Counted from the stretch's first letter, positions 1 to 7,503 are shown. The stretch: 12,988 bases of DNA from Bacillota bacterium (GCA_023433615.1 JAEZCJ010000205.1:1-12988); one strand, 5' to 3'. Numbers and translations: made by a program. The notes: generated by a model not told the origin, from the sequence alone.

Positions 1-124
1 TGTGGACTCAAAACGCTATTGTAATCTGTATGCACATGAATGACGAACATCGGAAAGCCGTATGAGGGAAAACCTCACGTACGGTTTGATGAGGAGGGGC
101 AGGTATTATCTGCCCTTCACTCTA
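1..124 (+). mobile_element. Group II intron, 3' end (domains V and VI), truncated by window edge
   Basis: Bases 55-87 form a domain V-like hairpin. AAGCCGTA (55-62) pairs with TACGGTTT (80-87), including one G-U pair. After a short asymmetric bulge, GAGG (64-67) pairs with CCTC (73-76) around a GAAAA loop. The AGC at 56-58 sits where the catalytic triad is expected. Next comes a small domain VI-like hairpin, GGGCAG (97-102) with CTGCCC (110-115), then TTCACTCTA, which resembles the 3' ends of bacterial group II introns. The 3' splice site is probably within 119-125 but cannot be fixed without the 5' exon. Bases 1-50 show no reverse transcriptase reading frame I can recognise; the three forward frames stop at 22-24, 41-43 and about 63-65. 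The compact domain V/VI suggests a bacterial class C type, which often inserts just after terminator hairpins (family knowledge; not testable here). Confidence 0.8.
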
Positions 125-283
125 GCGCCGGCTGCACAATAGCGGACCGTCCGTCATAGTTTGAGTACGGAAGCCGCGCCGAGCGTGGATCGAACGGCTA
201 GCGGGCGTGGCCGGATGCCGCCGTAAAAAAACTGTTGCATTTCTCGTCGATAGATGTTACTTTTAATTTCGTTGAAAAGAATA
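125..283. other. Non-coding stretch downstream of the intron; nothing recognised
   Basis: No credible reading frame with a ribosome binding site is present. The sequence has a run of seven A at 224-230 and weak promoter-like pieces: TTGCAT at 235-240, TTTAAT at 262-267 and TTGAAA at 272-277. None of these form a properly spaced sigma-A pair. The speD promoter presumably lies here, but I cannot place it. Confidence 0.4.
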
Positions 284-394
284 TAGGAACCAGGATTCAC
301 TCAGGACATGTAATGTTGCGAGAGATTATTCCCTCGGGTAGTGAATGACGTAGGTCCTAGCGGATGAAATTTTTTAAACATTTTATTCCTAGGA
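284..394 (+). promoter_or_regulatory. Possible structured 5' leader of speD with a Shine-Dalgarno-sequestering alternative
   Basis: TAGGA(A)CC (284-291) pairs with GGTCCTA (353-359): seven pairs with A289 bulged. Inside it, ATTCACT (295-301) pairs perfectly with AGTGAAT (340-346). The apical region holds a small hairpin, CGAG (319-322) with CTCG (333-336). Separately, TCCTAG (355-360) is complementary to CTAGGA (389-394), which contains the 5' part of the speD ribosome binding site. Pairing of 353-359 with the upstream strand and with the ribosome binding site are mutually exclusive, which is the logic of a translational switch. The helices are seen in the sequence; regulation is inference. 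I do not recognise a known riboswitch class, and a SAM-I motif is not evident. Confidence 0.4.
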
Positions 395-408
395 AGGGGG
401 ACCGGAAG

Positions 409-807
409 ATGGAATACTCAACTTTCGGAAGACATGTAGCTGTTGATGCTTGGGGTGTAGATTTTGATTTGCTGAACAGCGCGGAGTCCTTGCAAGCTCA
501 CATGGTAGAAGCTGCAGAGGCATGCGGCGCAACGGTTCTCTCTGTGCAGTCCAAACAGTTCGAGCCTCAAGGCGCAACGGTTCTTGTACTGTTATCTGAG
601 AGTCATCTCTCCATTCACACGTATCCTGAGAAAGGTTTCGCGGCGCTGGATTGCTACACATGCGGCGAGACGGTAGATCCTCAGCTTGCGATCGATTACA
701 TGCTGGCGGTACTCAAGCCGAAGACGGCACACGCGAAGAAGCTGGTGCGCGGCATGGGCGAACTGCAAGTCGTAGAACCTGAATTGAAAAGCGTACAGCT
801 GGTATAA
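409..807 (+). CDS. speD: S-adenosylmethionine decarboxylase proenzyme, prokaryotic class 1B
   Basis: This 132-residue protein decarboxylates S-adenosylmethionine to supply aminopropyl groups for spermidine synthesis in the cytoplasm. The family self-cleaves to create a pyruvoyl cofactor. The expected site is visible as LSES-HLSIH: cleavage would fall between Glu64 and Ser65, and Ser65 would become the pyruvoyl group. His70 and Cys85 (in CYTCG) lie at the family spacing of 5 and 20 residues from that serine and match the known processing and catalytic residues. MEYSTFGRHV aligns with the usual N-terminus. The start at 409 is chosen because AGGAAGGGGG (391-400) lies 8 nt upstream; an in-frame ATG at 364 would add 15 residues and lacks a good ribosome binding site. 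No spermidine synthase gene is adjacent. The gene stands alone between the intron and a strong terminator. Family assignment is secure. Confidence 0.95.
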   Translation: MEYSTFGRHVAVDAWGVDFDLLNSAESLQAHMVEAAEACGATVLSVQSKQFEPQGATVLVLLSESHLSIHTYPEKGFAALDCYTCGETVDPQLAIDYMLAVLKPKTAHAKKLVRGMGELQVVEPELKSVQLV

Positions 808-824
808 GCTTTGCCGGCATTACC

Positions 825-860
825 GTAACCATGACGCTATGCGTCATGGTTACTTTTTTT
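825..860 (+). terminator. Rho-independent terminator of speD
   Basis: GTAACCATGACGC (825-837) and GCGTCATGGTTAC (841-853) form a perfect 13-bp stem with a TAT loop, followed at once by seven T (854-860). It starts 18 nt after the speD stop and separates speD from the hem operon. Confidence 0.95.
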
Positions 861-971
861 CGTGAGCCCGAAGCGTATCGTAGTATAAAGGCAAGGGTAC
901 ACGTTTACAATAGGGGATGTCTGGATTTTCATACTTTTTTCATAATTGCCGCCGTACGGCCTGTCGAACTA

Positions 972-980
972 TGCTATACT
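972..980 (+). promoter_or_regulatory. Candidate extended -10 promoter of the hem operon
   Basis: TGCTATACT (972-980) combines an extended -10 TGN with TATACT, which matches the sigma-A -10 consensus at five of six positions. No good -35 lies 16-18 nt upstream; TTGCCG at 946-951 is too far. Transcription from here would begin near 987 and give a leader of about 32 nt before hemA. No PerR-type box, known for hemA in B. subtilis, is evident. Confidence 0.6.
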
Positions 981-1003
981 AATTTTGTTCATTTCAATTA
1001 CGG

Positions 1004-1013
1004 AAGGTGGTGA
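1004..1013 (+). promoter_or_regulatory. Strong ribosome binding site deciding a GTG start for hemA
   Basis: AAGGTGGTGA (1004-1013) differs from the ideal AAGGAGGTGA at one base. It ends 5 nt before GTG 1019. That spacing favours GTG 1019 over the in-frame GTG codons at 1007 and 1010, which lie inside the binding site itself. Confidence 0.75.
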
Positions 1014-1018
1014 CGCAT

Positions 1019-2410
1019 GTGCACATCATGGTTGTGGGTTTGAATTATCGGACTTCGCCCGTCGAAGTACGCGAACGATTCACGTTCGCCGAAGAAGACC
1101 TGGCTGAGGCCGTTAAGCAACTCAAACAAACGAAGAGCATCTTGGAGGGCGTCATCGTTGCCACTTGCAATCGGACAGAAATCTATGCGGTCGTCGACCG
1201 TCATCATCTTTGCGGCCACTATGTCCGCACGTTCATGGAGCAATGGTTCGGCATGCGTCGGGATCAATTCACGCAGCATCTCTATATGTACGAGGATGAG
1301 CAGGCAATCGAGCATCTATTCCGCGTAGCGAGCGGCTTGGACTCGATGGTCATCGGAGAGACGCAAATTTTAGGGCAGGTTAGGGACGCGTTCCTGCTGG
1401 CCCAGCGCCAGAAAGCAACGGGTACCTTGTTCAATATGCTATTCAAGCAAGCCGTCACGCTCGCTAAACGGGCACATGCAGAAACCTCGATCGGCGAGGC
1501 TGCCGTCTCGGTGAGCTATGCAGCGGTCGAGCTGGGCAAACGGATCTTCGGGCAATTCGCCGGGAAGACCGTCATGATTATGGGCGCAGGCAAGATGAGC
1601 GAACTGACGGTGAAGCATCTGTACGCGAACGGCGCGGACCGCGTCCTCGTCGTGAACCGGACCTATGAGCGCGCCGTCGAGCTTGCCGATAAATTCAACG
1701 GTATCCCGCTTACCTATGCGGATGCGGTACGCCGGCTGCCGGAAGCGGATGTTGTCATCAGTTCGACGGGCTCGCAGGAGTACGTCCTGACGATGAAGCA
1801 AGTCGAAGAGGCGATGCAGCAGCGCAAGTCGCGCCCGTTGTTCATGATCGATATTGCGGTCCCGCGGGATCTTGATCCAGCAATATCTTCGGTAGCGAAC
1901 GTGTTCTTGTACGATATCGATGATCTGGAAGGAATCGTGGAGAGTAATCTGGAACAGCGCAAGCGGGAGGCTGTGAAGATCGATGCGATGATCGAGGCCG
2001 ATCTTGAAGCTTACCGTCAATGGTATAAGACGCTTGGCGTCGTGCCGTTGATCCGCGCCTTGCAGACGAAGGCCGAAGCGATTCATCAGGAGACGATGGG
2101 AAGCCTGATGAACAAGTTGCCGGATCTGGACGAACACGAGCTGAAAGTCATTCGCAAGCTGACGAAGAGCATCGTGAATCAGATGATGCAGGATCCGATC
2201 GTGCGAATCAAGGATATGGCCGGCGACAAACGGGCCGGTGACGCGATGGACATGTTCGTGAAGCTGTTCGCGCTCGAAGAGACGCTGGAGCAGCAGGCGA
2301 AGGACAAGGCCGGAACCGAGCGAGCGAACGTGAGGCCGACGGCAGCAACAGACGAGGCTCCGCGCACTTCTGCCATTACCGGCAGCGGACTTGCGGTCGT
2401 AACGCCTTAG
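1019..2410 (+). CDS. hemA: Glutamyl-tRNA reductase
   Basis: This NADPH-dependent enzyme reduces glutamyl-tRNA(Glu) to glutamate-1-semialdehyde, the first committed step of the C5 tetrapyrrole pathway; HemL then makes 5-aminolevulinate. With the GTG start at 1019 the protein has 463 residues, close to the B. subtilis length. The N-terminus MHIMVVGLNYRTSPVEVRE fits the family. The catalytic thiol is Cys50 in VATCNRTEIY. The substrate-domain motif GLDSMVIGETQILGQV lies at about 106-121. The Rossmann NADPH loop MGAGKMSE lies at about 188-195, and a C-terminal helical dimerisation region follows. The last ~40 residues are rich in Ala, Thr and Glu and look less conserved. hemX follows after 22 nt, so it is the first gene of a co-directional operon. 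Regulation in other Firmicutes is partly at protein stability, helped by HemX. Assignment is secure; only the start codon is a judgement. Confidence 0.96.
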   Translation: MHIMVVGLNYRTSPVEVRERFTFAEEDLAEAVKQLKQTKSILEGVIVATCNRTEIYAVVDRHHLCGHYVRTFMEQWFGMRRDQFTQHLYMYEDEQAIEHLFRVASGLDSMVIGETQILGQVRDAFLLAQRQKATGTLFNMLFKQAVTLAKRAHAETSIGEAAVSVSYAAVELGKRIFGQFAGKTVMIMGAGKMSELTVKHLYANGADRVLVVNRTYERAVELADKFNGIPLTYADAVRRLPEADVVISSTGSQEYVLTMKQVEEAMQQRKSRPLFMIDIAVPRDLDPAISSVANVFLYDIDDLEGIVESNLEQRKREAVKIDAMIEADLEAYRQWYKTLGVVPLIRALQTKAEAIHQETMGSLMNKLPDLDEHELKVIRKLTKSIVNQMMQDPIVRIKDMAGDKRAGDAMDMFVKLFALEETLEQQAKDKAGTERANVRPTAATDEAPRTSAITGSGLAVVTP

Positions 2411-2432
2411 GTTGGTCCGACGGGAGGCACCG

Positions 2433-3254
2433 ATGGTTACCAACAATTATTTATTCACCATGATGATCGTCATCTATGCCCTGAGCCTTCTGTTTTATTT
2501 CTCCGATTTCGCTCGCGCGAATCGGAGCGCGAAACGGATAGGTACAGGGCTCCTTATTTTCGTATGGGTGATGCAGACCGTATTCCTGCTGCTGGGCCTG
2601 GGGCAATATGACGATTGGTCGCTTGCAACGCGGTTCGATTATATGTTCTTTTTCACCTGGCTGCTGCTGACGCTGTCGCTTGCCGCCAGCCGTTTCGTGC
2701 GGTTCGAGCTTCCGGTATTCTTCATCAATGTCATCGCCTTCGCCATGCTTGCCGTCATCTTCGTCGGCAACAAAGGGCAGGAGACGCCGCTTGCCCCTTG
2801 GGAGATGGCGCAGGAGTTACTCTCCATTCATATCGGTCTGGTCTTATGCGCGTATGCCGCCTTCACGTTCAGCGCGATTTTCTCGAGCATGTACCTGTTC
2901 TTGCACGGGCAGTTGAAGGAGAAAAATTGGTCGCAGACGATGCGCAGGCTTCCGAGTCTTGCGAGCGTCGAGCAGTATACGCTGCGAGCCATAATAATCG
3001 GAACGCCGCTATTGATTCTATCGCTGTCCGTCGCGCTCGCCTCGCTGCTGGTCGAAGGACGCTCTGCGCTGCTGCTCGATTGGAAGGTGTTCTCTTCCTT
3101 CACTGCTTTGGCCTTTTACGTCAGTTATATCGTGAAGAGAACGGTACTGAACCATGCGGGACCCCAGCTTGCCAGATGGAGCCTGCTCGCGTTCGCGGTG
3201 CTTCTGATCAATATGTTCTTGAACTCGGTGTCGAGGTTCCATTCATGGTCGTAG
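2433..3254 (+). CDS. hemX: HemX-type integral membrane protein of the CcsA/cytochrome c assembly superfamily
   Basis: The 273-residue protein is strongly hydrophobic with about eight predicted membrane helices (roughly 7-23, 38-56, 70-86, 93-112, 132-156, 186-207, 220-236 and 249-266). Its length matches B. subtilis HemX, which sits in the same place after hemA and lowers the steady-state level of HemA (family knowledge). His133 in SIHIGL and His270 near the C-terminus are candidate haem-binding histidines of the CcsA-like fold. The tryptophan-rich haem-handling motif of true CcsA proteins is not obvious, so I do not call it a cytochrome c synthetase. The start at ATG 2433 is set by GGGAGG (2422-2427) with a 5-nt spacer; an in-frame TTG at 2412 would add seven residues with no binding site. 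The next gene follows after 13 nt. Confidence 0.88.
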   Translation: MVTNNYLFTMMIVIYALSLLFYFSDFARANRSAKRIGTGLLIFVWVMQTVFLLLGLGQYDDWSLATRFDYMFFFTWLLLTLSLAASRFVRFELPVFFINVIAFAMLAVIFVGNKGQETPLAPWEMAQELLSIHIGLVLCAYAAFTFSAIFSSMYLFLHGQLKEKNWSQTMRRLPSLASVEQYTLRAIIIGTPLLILSLSVALASLLVEGRSALLLDWKVFSSFTALAFYVSYIVKRTVLNHAGPQLARWSLLAFAVLLINMFLNSVSRFHSWS

Positions 3255-3267
3255 GGGCGGTGAGGCG

Positions 3268-3948
3268 ATGGGTCGCAAAGCGTCGAAGTTTTATCCGATT
3301 ATGCTCGACGTAGCCGGCAAGCCTTGCCTTGTCGTGGGAGGCGGTCAGGTGGCTGAGCGCAAGACGCTCGGTCTGCTCGATGCGGATGCCGCCGTGAGGC
3401 TCGTAAGCCCTGACTTGACGCCGCGTCTTATGCAACTGGCCGAAGACGGGGTTGTGCAGGTGAGGCAGGGGGAATACCGAATAGAGGATATGAACGACGC
3501 ACGACTCGTCATTGCGGCGACATCGGATCAAGAGACGAATGAACGGATCGCGAGGGATGCCGCTGCACGCGGCATTCCGGCTAACGTCGCCGACCGGTCA
3601 GACGGCGGTGACTTCATCACGCCGTCCGTCGTAAGACGAGGGGATCTCGTGCTTACTGTATCGTTATCCGGCGCGAGTCCTTCGCTTGCCGCCAAGATTG
3701 CGGCCGAGCTGTCCGACCGATACGGCGAGTCATATGAGGACTACGCGCTATGGCTGCGCAGGCTGCGCGAGCTGGCCCTGCAGGACGTCGCGGATATCGC
3801 GGTACGTAAGCGCGTGCTGAGGGCGGCGCTCGAGGTCGAAGAGGCGGAGTGGCGCAGCGATACGGATGAAGACAAGCTGCGGGCACGGCTTCGGGGACTA
3901 ACGGCCGATGGCGGAGAAACAGGCATAGCCGGCGAAAATGGAGGATGA
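3268..3948 (+). CDS. Precorrin-2 dehydrogenase (SirC/Met8 N-terminal family)
   Basis: The 226-residue protein should oxidise precorrin-2 to sirohydrochlorin with NAD+, the second step of siroheme synthesis. The dinucleotide-binding loop VVGGGQVAERK lies at about 22-32 after a beta strand. NVADRSDGGDF (105-115) contains Asp108, which aligns with the catalytic aspartate of Met8p and SirC. It is followed by ITPSVVRRGDLVLTVSLSGASPSLA, the typical dimerisation/active-site segment. The length is near that of stand-alone SirC/YlnF proteins and there is no fused methyltransferase domain, so this is not a CysG. Whether it also chelates iron, as Met8p does, cannot be seen; no SirB-like ferrochelatase gene is in the window. 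It lies 13 nt after hemX and its stop overlaps an ATG of the hemC frame at 3945. The upstream methyltransferase step is supplied two genes later by the cobA-hemD fusion. Confidence 0.9.
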   Translation: MGRKASKFYPIMLDVAGKPCLVVGGGQVAERKTLGLLDADAAVRLVSPDLTPRLMQLAEDGVVQVRQGEYRIEDMNDARLVIAATSDQETNERIARDAAARGIPANVADRSDGGDFITPSVVRRGDLVLTVSLSGASPSLAAKIAAELSDRYGESYEDYALWLRRLRELALQDVADIAVRKRVLRAALEVEEAEWRSDTDEDKLRARLRGLTADGGETGIAGENGG

Positions 3949-3953
3949 ACGAG

Positions 3954-4895
3954 ATGGCACATCATGAAGCGCGAACGATTATCGTAGGGACGAGGCAGAG
4001 CGCGCTGGCGCTGACGCAGACCGGTCAAGTGATCGAGGCGTTGGAACGCATCGCTGCGGAGCAAGGGCTGCCTTATACGTTCGAGGTGAAGAAGATCGTC
4101 ACGAAGGGCGATCGCATCTTGGACGTGACGCTGTCGAAGGTCGGCGGCAAGGGACTGTTCGTGAAGGAGATCGAGCAGGCATTGCTCGACGGCGAGATCG
4201 ATCTAGCCGTACATAGCATGAAGGATGTACCGCATGCGCTGCAAGATGGGCTGATGCTAGGCGCTATTCCGAAGCGCGTGGATCCGCGGGATGCGTTGAT
4301 TGCAGGCGAATGCCGATCGATCGCGGAGCTGCCTCAGGGAGCTAAGGTCGGTACGAGCAGCCTTAGACGGGCGAGCCAATTGAAGCGGCTGCGGCCCGAT
4401 CTGCAGTTGGAGTCGATTCGGGGCAACATCGATTCTCGCATTAAGAAGCTGGAGACAGAAGGCTTCGACGCCATTATTCTCGCGATGGCCGGCCTGCTGC
4501 GCATGGGCTGGGAGGGCCGCGCCTCTGCGCCGATTCCGGTTGAACAGTGCGTGCCGGCTGTAGGGCAGGGCGCGCTCGGCATCGAATGCCGCGCGGCGGA
4601 CGAGCGAATTCGAGAGCTGTTGGCCTTATACAGCGACAGCGATACGGTAACCGCGGTCGCGGCGGAACGAAGCTTCCTCGGCGCGCTGAACGGCGGCTGC
4701 CAGGTGCCGATCGGCGCCTATGCAGAGGTCGTCGGCGACGAAGTCGAACTGACCGGCATGGTCGGCACGCCGGATGGCAAGGTGCTGCTCAAGGAGACGG
4801 CAAGAGGCAGCAGTCCGGAAGAGCTGGGGCTGCGGCTGGCCGACACGCTGAGCAAGCAGGGAGCGGACCGCATTCTGGAGGAAGCAAGGGGATAG
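3954..4895 (+). CDS. hemC: Hydroxymethylbilane synthase (porphobilinogen deaminase)
   Basis: The enzyme joins four porphobilinogen units into linear hydroxymethylbilane. The 313-residue product carries the family landmarks: VGTRQSALALTQT near the N-terminus (11-23), HSMKDVP with catalytic Asp91, GTSSLRRASQL (133-143), and Cys249 in LGALNGGCQVPIGAYAE, which anchors the dipyrromethane cofactor. Two starts are possible. ATG 3945 forms an ATGA overlap with the previous stop but touches its GGAGG (3940-3944) with no spacer. ATG 3954 has a 9-nt spacer and gives a length like B. subtilis HemC, so I prefer it; the difference is three residues. The short spacing on both sides points to translational coupling in the operon. 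Assignment is secure. Confidence 0.95.
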   Translation: MAHHEARTIIVGTRQSALALTQTGQVIEALERIAAEQGLPYTFEVKKIVTKGDRILDVTLSKVGGKGLFVKEIEQALLDGEIDLAVHSMKDVPHALQDGLMLGAIPKRVDPRDALIAGECRSIAELPQGAKVGTSSLRRASQLKRLRPDLQLESIRGNIDSRIKKLETEGFDAIILAMAGLLRMGWEGRASAPIPVEQCVPAVGQGALGIECRAADERIRELLALYSDSDTVTAVAAERSFLGALNGGCQVPIGAYAEVVGDEVELTGMVGTPDGKVLLKETARGSSPEELGLRLADTLSKQGADRILEEARG

Positions 4896-4899
4896 TGGA

Positions 4900-6450
4900 A
4901 TGACCAAGGGGAAGGTCTATCTGGTCGGCGCCGGACCCGGCGATCCGAAACTGATTACGGTAAGGGGCATGGAATGCTTGGCACGGGCGGACGTTGTCGT
5001 CTATGACCGGCTGGCGAGCCCGCGGCTGCTGCGTTACATGAAGCCAGGCGCGGATAAGGTGTACGTAGGGAAGCTGCCCGATCGCCATACGATGAAGCAA
5101 GAGGATATCAACCAATTGCTCGTCGATCTGGCGCTGGAGGGCAAGGTCGTCACGCGGCTGAAAGGCGGCGACCCGACGATCTTCGGACGCGTCGGCGAAG
5201 AGGCCGAGCTGCTGCATGACCACGGAATCGAGTTCGAGATCGTGCCGGGCATTACGTCGGCGATCGCGGTACCCGCTTACGCGGGCATCCCGGTCACCCA
5301 TAGAGATCTTGCTTCTTCCTTGTCGATCATTACGGGGCACGAGAGCCCCGAGAAACTCGATCGCATGATTCAGTGGGAGAAGGTAACGCTCGCTACCGGT
5401 ACGCTCATCTTCTTGATGGGCGTCGCCAAAATCGGGTATATCAGCGAGCAACTTATCAAACACGGCAAACCGGCGGACACGCCGGTTGCGCTCGTACGGT
5501 GGGGAACGCGCGTCGAGCAGCGGACGCTGACGGGAACGCTTGCCGACATCGAGGATAAAGTGACGGCTTCGAACTTCAAGCCTCCGGCCGTCATCATCGT
5601 AGGCGAGGTCGTGAAGCAACGGGAGAAGCTGGCATGGTATGAGAAGAAGCCGTTATTCGGCACGCGAGTCCTCGTGACGCGCGCACGCGCGCAAGCAAGC
5701 GAGCTGGCGGAACAGATCGAGGAGTTGGGCGGCGAGCCCGTCGAATTCCCGGTAATCGAGACGCGCTTGCCCGCGGGGGTCGAAGCGGAGACGAGGCTGC
5801 GGACGGCTATGGAAGCAGCGGAACAATACGACTGGCTGATGTTCACGAGCGTGAACGGGGTCGACTATTTCTTCCGGTGGCTGCAAGCATTCGGCATCGA
5901 TATCCGCCGTTTCCACAAGGCCCGGATTGCTGCTGTCGGCCCGAAGACAGCGGAAGCGCTGTTCGGCAGAGGCTTGACGGTGGAGGAGCTTCCGGTGAAG
6001 TTCCATGCGGAGGGTCTCTTGGACAGCTTGAAGGATGCCGTGCAGCAAGGGCAGAAGGCGCTTCTGCCGCGCGGCGACCTGGCCCGCGAGGTGCTGCCGC
6101 GCGAGCTTGCCGCGCTTGGCGTAACGCCGGTCGAGATCGACGTGTACGAGACAGTGACGGCGGATGGCGACGACGACGGCGTGCTGGAGCTGCTGCGGGA
6201 CGGAGAAATCGATATCGTCACGTTCACCAGTTCATCCACCGTGACGAATCTGCTGGAGCGGATGAGGCAGCTAGGCGTCGAATCGCCGGCCGAGCTGCTG
6301 CAGCAGGCGGCAATCGCAAGTATCGGACCGCTTACTTCGATGACGGCCGCTGCCGCCGGTCTTACCGTTGCGATCGAGCCGGAGCATGCAACGATCGATG
6401 GGCTGCTCGCCGCGCTGACCGCTTATCGTGCCGCCGGCAGCGAGCAATAA
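4900..6450 (+). CDS. cobA-hemD: Bifunctional uroporphyrinogen-III C-methyltransferase / uroporphyrinogen-III synthase
   Basis: This 516-residue fusion carries two enzymes. Residues ~5-245 are an SAM-dependent uroporphyrinogen-III methyltransferase (SUMT, CobA type), with VYLVGAGPGDPKLITVRG (6-23), VTRLKGGDPTIFGR (84-97), VPGITSAIAVPAYAGIPVTHR (115-135) and TLIFLMGV (168-175). Residues ~255-510 are a HemD-like synthase that cyclises hydroxymethylbilane with ring-D inversion; it begins at VLVTRARAQ (257-265) and contains FTSVNGVDYF and a late TFTSSSTV segment, typical of this divergent family. The protein therefore makes uroporphyrinogen III and can immediately methylate it to precorrin-2 for siroheme and cobalamin. 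The fusion is known in several Firmicutes, whereas B. subtilis hemD is a separate gene. The start is 4 nt after the hemC stop, with AAGGGGAT upstream at about 4886-4893. Both domains look intact. Confidence 0.94.
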   Translation: MTKGKVYLVGAGPGDPKLITVRGMECLARADVVVYDRLASPRLLRYMKPGADKVYVGKLPDRHTMKQEDINQLLVDLALEGKVVTRLKGGDPTIFGRVGEEAELLHDHGIEFEIVPGITSAIAVPAYAGIPVTHRDLASSLSIITGHESPEKLDRMIQWEKVTLATGTLIFLMGVAKIGYISEQLIKHGKPADTPVALVRWGTRVEQRTLTGTLADIEDKVTASNFKPPAVIIVGEVVKQREKLAWYEKKPLFGTRVLVTRARAQASELAEQIEELGGEPVEFPVIETRLPAGVEAETRLRTAMEAAEQYDWLMFTSVNGVDYFFRWLQAFGIDIRRFHKARIAAVGPKTAEALFGRGLTVEELPVKFHAEGLLDSLKDAVQQGQKALLPRGDLAREVLPRELAALGVTPVEIDVYETVTADGDDDGVLELLRDGEIDIVTFTSSSTVTNLLERMRQLGVESPAELLQQAAIASIGPLTSMTAAAAGLTVAIEPEHATIDGLLAALTAYRAAGSEQ

Positions 6451-6493
6451 GACGAGCAACCACTTCGAGATGAGAGCAGAGGAGAGAATGAGC

Positions 6494-7489
6494 ATGAGTT
6501 ATCCGATCGTGAGGAACCGCAGGCTGCGCCGTTCGGCTGCAATGCGCAGCCTAGTCAGAGAAACGGTATTGACAGTCGACGATTTCATCTATCCGATCTT
6601 CGTTACGCACGGCCATAATATCAAGGAAGAGATCGTTTCGATGCCGGGTGTGCATCATTACTCGCTAGACCGTCTGGAGGAGGAAATTGCCCGCATCCGG
6701 AGAGCAGGCGTGAAGGCGATACTGTTATTCGGGATTCCGGAGCATAAGGATGCCGTCGGAACGTCAGCGTACGATCCGAACGGGATCGTACAGGAAGCGA
6801 CCCGGACCATTAAGCGATGGGCACCGGATCTGTTGGTCATTGCGGACACTTGTCTCTGCCAATTCACCGATCATGGCCATTGCGGCGTCGTACATACCCA
6901 CCCGTCCGGATCGGCCGAGATCCACAACGATGAGTCGCTGGAGCTTCTCGCACGCACGGCGGTCGCACAGGCAGAGGCCGGAGCGGACGTGATTGCGCCC
7001 TCGAACATGATGGACGGCTTCGTGGCGGCGATTCGCGCAGGTCTGGATGCGGCGGGCTTCACCGAGACGCCGATTCTGTCGTACTCCGTGAAGTACGCAT
7101 CGGCCTTCTACGGGCCGTTCCGCGATGCCGCGCATTCGGCGCCGCAATTCGGCGATCGCAAGACATACCAGATGGATCCCGCGAACGTGAGGGAAGCGCT
7201 TCGCGAAGCGGAAGCCGACGTAGCCGAAGGCGCCGACATGCTGATGGTGAAACCGGCGCTTGCCTATATGGATGTCATCCGCGTACTGAAGGACAGCTTC
7301 GACCTGCCGGTCGCGGCGTATAACACAAGCGCGGAATACGCCATGGTGAAGGCCGCCGCGGCGAACGGCTGGATCAATGAACAAGCGATCGTGCTGGAGA
7401 CCTTGACCGGCATGAAGCGTGCCGGCGCAGACCTGATCATTACGTATCATGCAGTGGATGCCGCGGAATGGCTGGCTGCCCGCAATTAG
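6494..7489 (+). CDS. hemB: Delta-aminolevulinic acid dehydratase (porphobilinogen synthase)
   Basis: The enzyme condenses two 5-aminolevulinate molecules into porphobilinogen in the cytoplasm. The 331-residue protein has both Schiff-base lysines: Lys200 in SYSVKYASAFYGPFRDAA and Lys253 in MLMVKPALAYMD. The zinc-site cysteines Cys120, Cys122 and Cys130 are visible in ADTCLCQFTDHGHCG, so this is the zinc-dependent class. GTSAYDPNGIVQ and NTSAEYAM are further family segments. The start is a choice between ATG 6488 and ATG 6494: GGAG (6481-6484) gives a 9-nt spacer to 6494 but only 3 nt to 6488, and MSYPIVRNRRLRRS is a typical N-terminus. The frame stays open upstream to 6428 inside cobA-hemD, which is not evidence for a longer protein. 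It is the last gene of the run and is followed by a hairpin. Confidence 0.96.
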   Translation: MSYPIVRNRRLRRSAAMRSLVRETVLTVDDFIYPIFVTHGHNIKEEIVSMPGVHHYSLDRLEEEIARIRRAGVKAILLFGIPEHKDAVGTSAYDPNGIVQEATRTIKRWAPDLLVIADTCLCQFTDHGHCGVVHTHPSGSAEIHNDESLELLARTAVAQAEAGADVIAPSNMMDGFVAAIRAGLDAAGFTETPILSYSVKYASAFYGPFRDAAHSAPQFGDRKTYQMDPANVREALREAEADVAEGADMLMVKPALAYMDVIRVLKDSFDLPVAAYNTSAEYAMVKAAAANGWINEQAIVLETLTGMKRAGADLIITYHAVDAAEWLAARN

Positions 7490-7503
7490 CCGCAGCAACG
7501 GCA

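Noticed and set aside
1..60. Possible C-terminus of an intron-encoded reverse transcriptase
   Set aside because: All three forward frames stop early and none shows a recognisable maturase or endonuclease motif.
831..1013. 60-codon frame between speD and hemA
   Set aside because: It starts inside the speD terminator hairpin, lacks a ribosome binding site and ends in the hemA leader.
1439..2446. 335-codon minus-strand open frame opposite hemA
   Set aside because: Its Arg/His/Leu-rich composition is typical of the shadow of a GC-rich gene, and hemA on the plus strand is unambiguous. The same applies to the long minus frames opposite cobA-hemD, hemB, hemL and rluA.
5877..6473. 198-codon plus-strand frame overlapping cobA-hemD
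   Set aside because: It is an alternative frame of the HemD domain, very Arg/Ala/Gly-rich, with no conserved motif.
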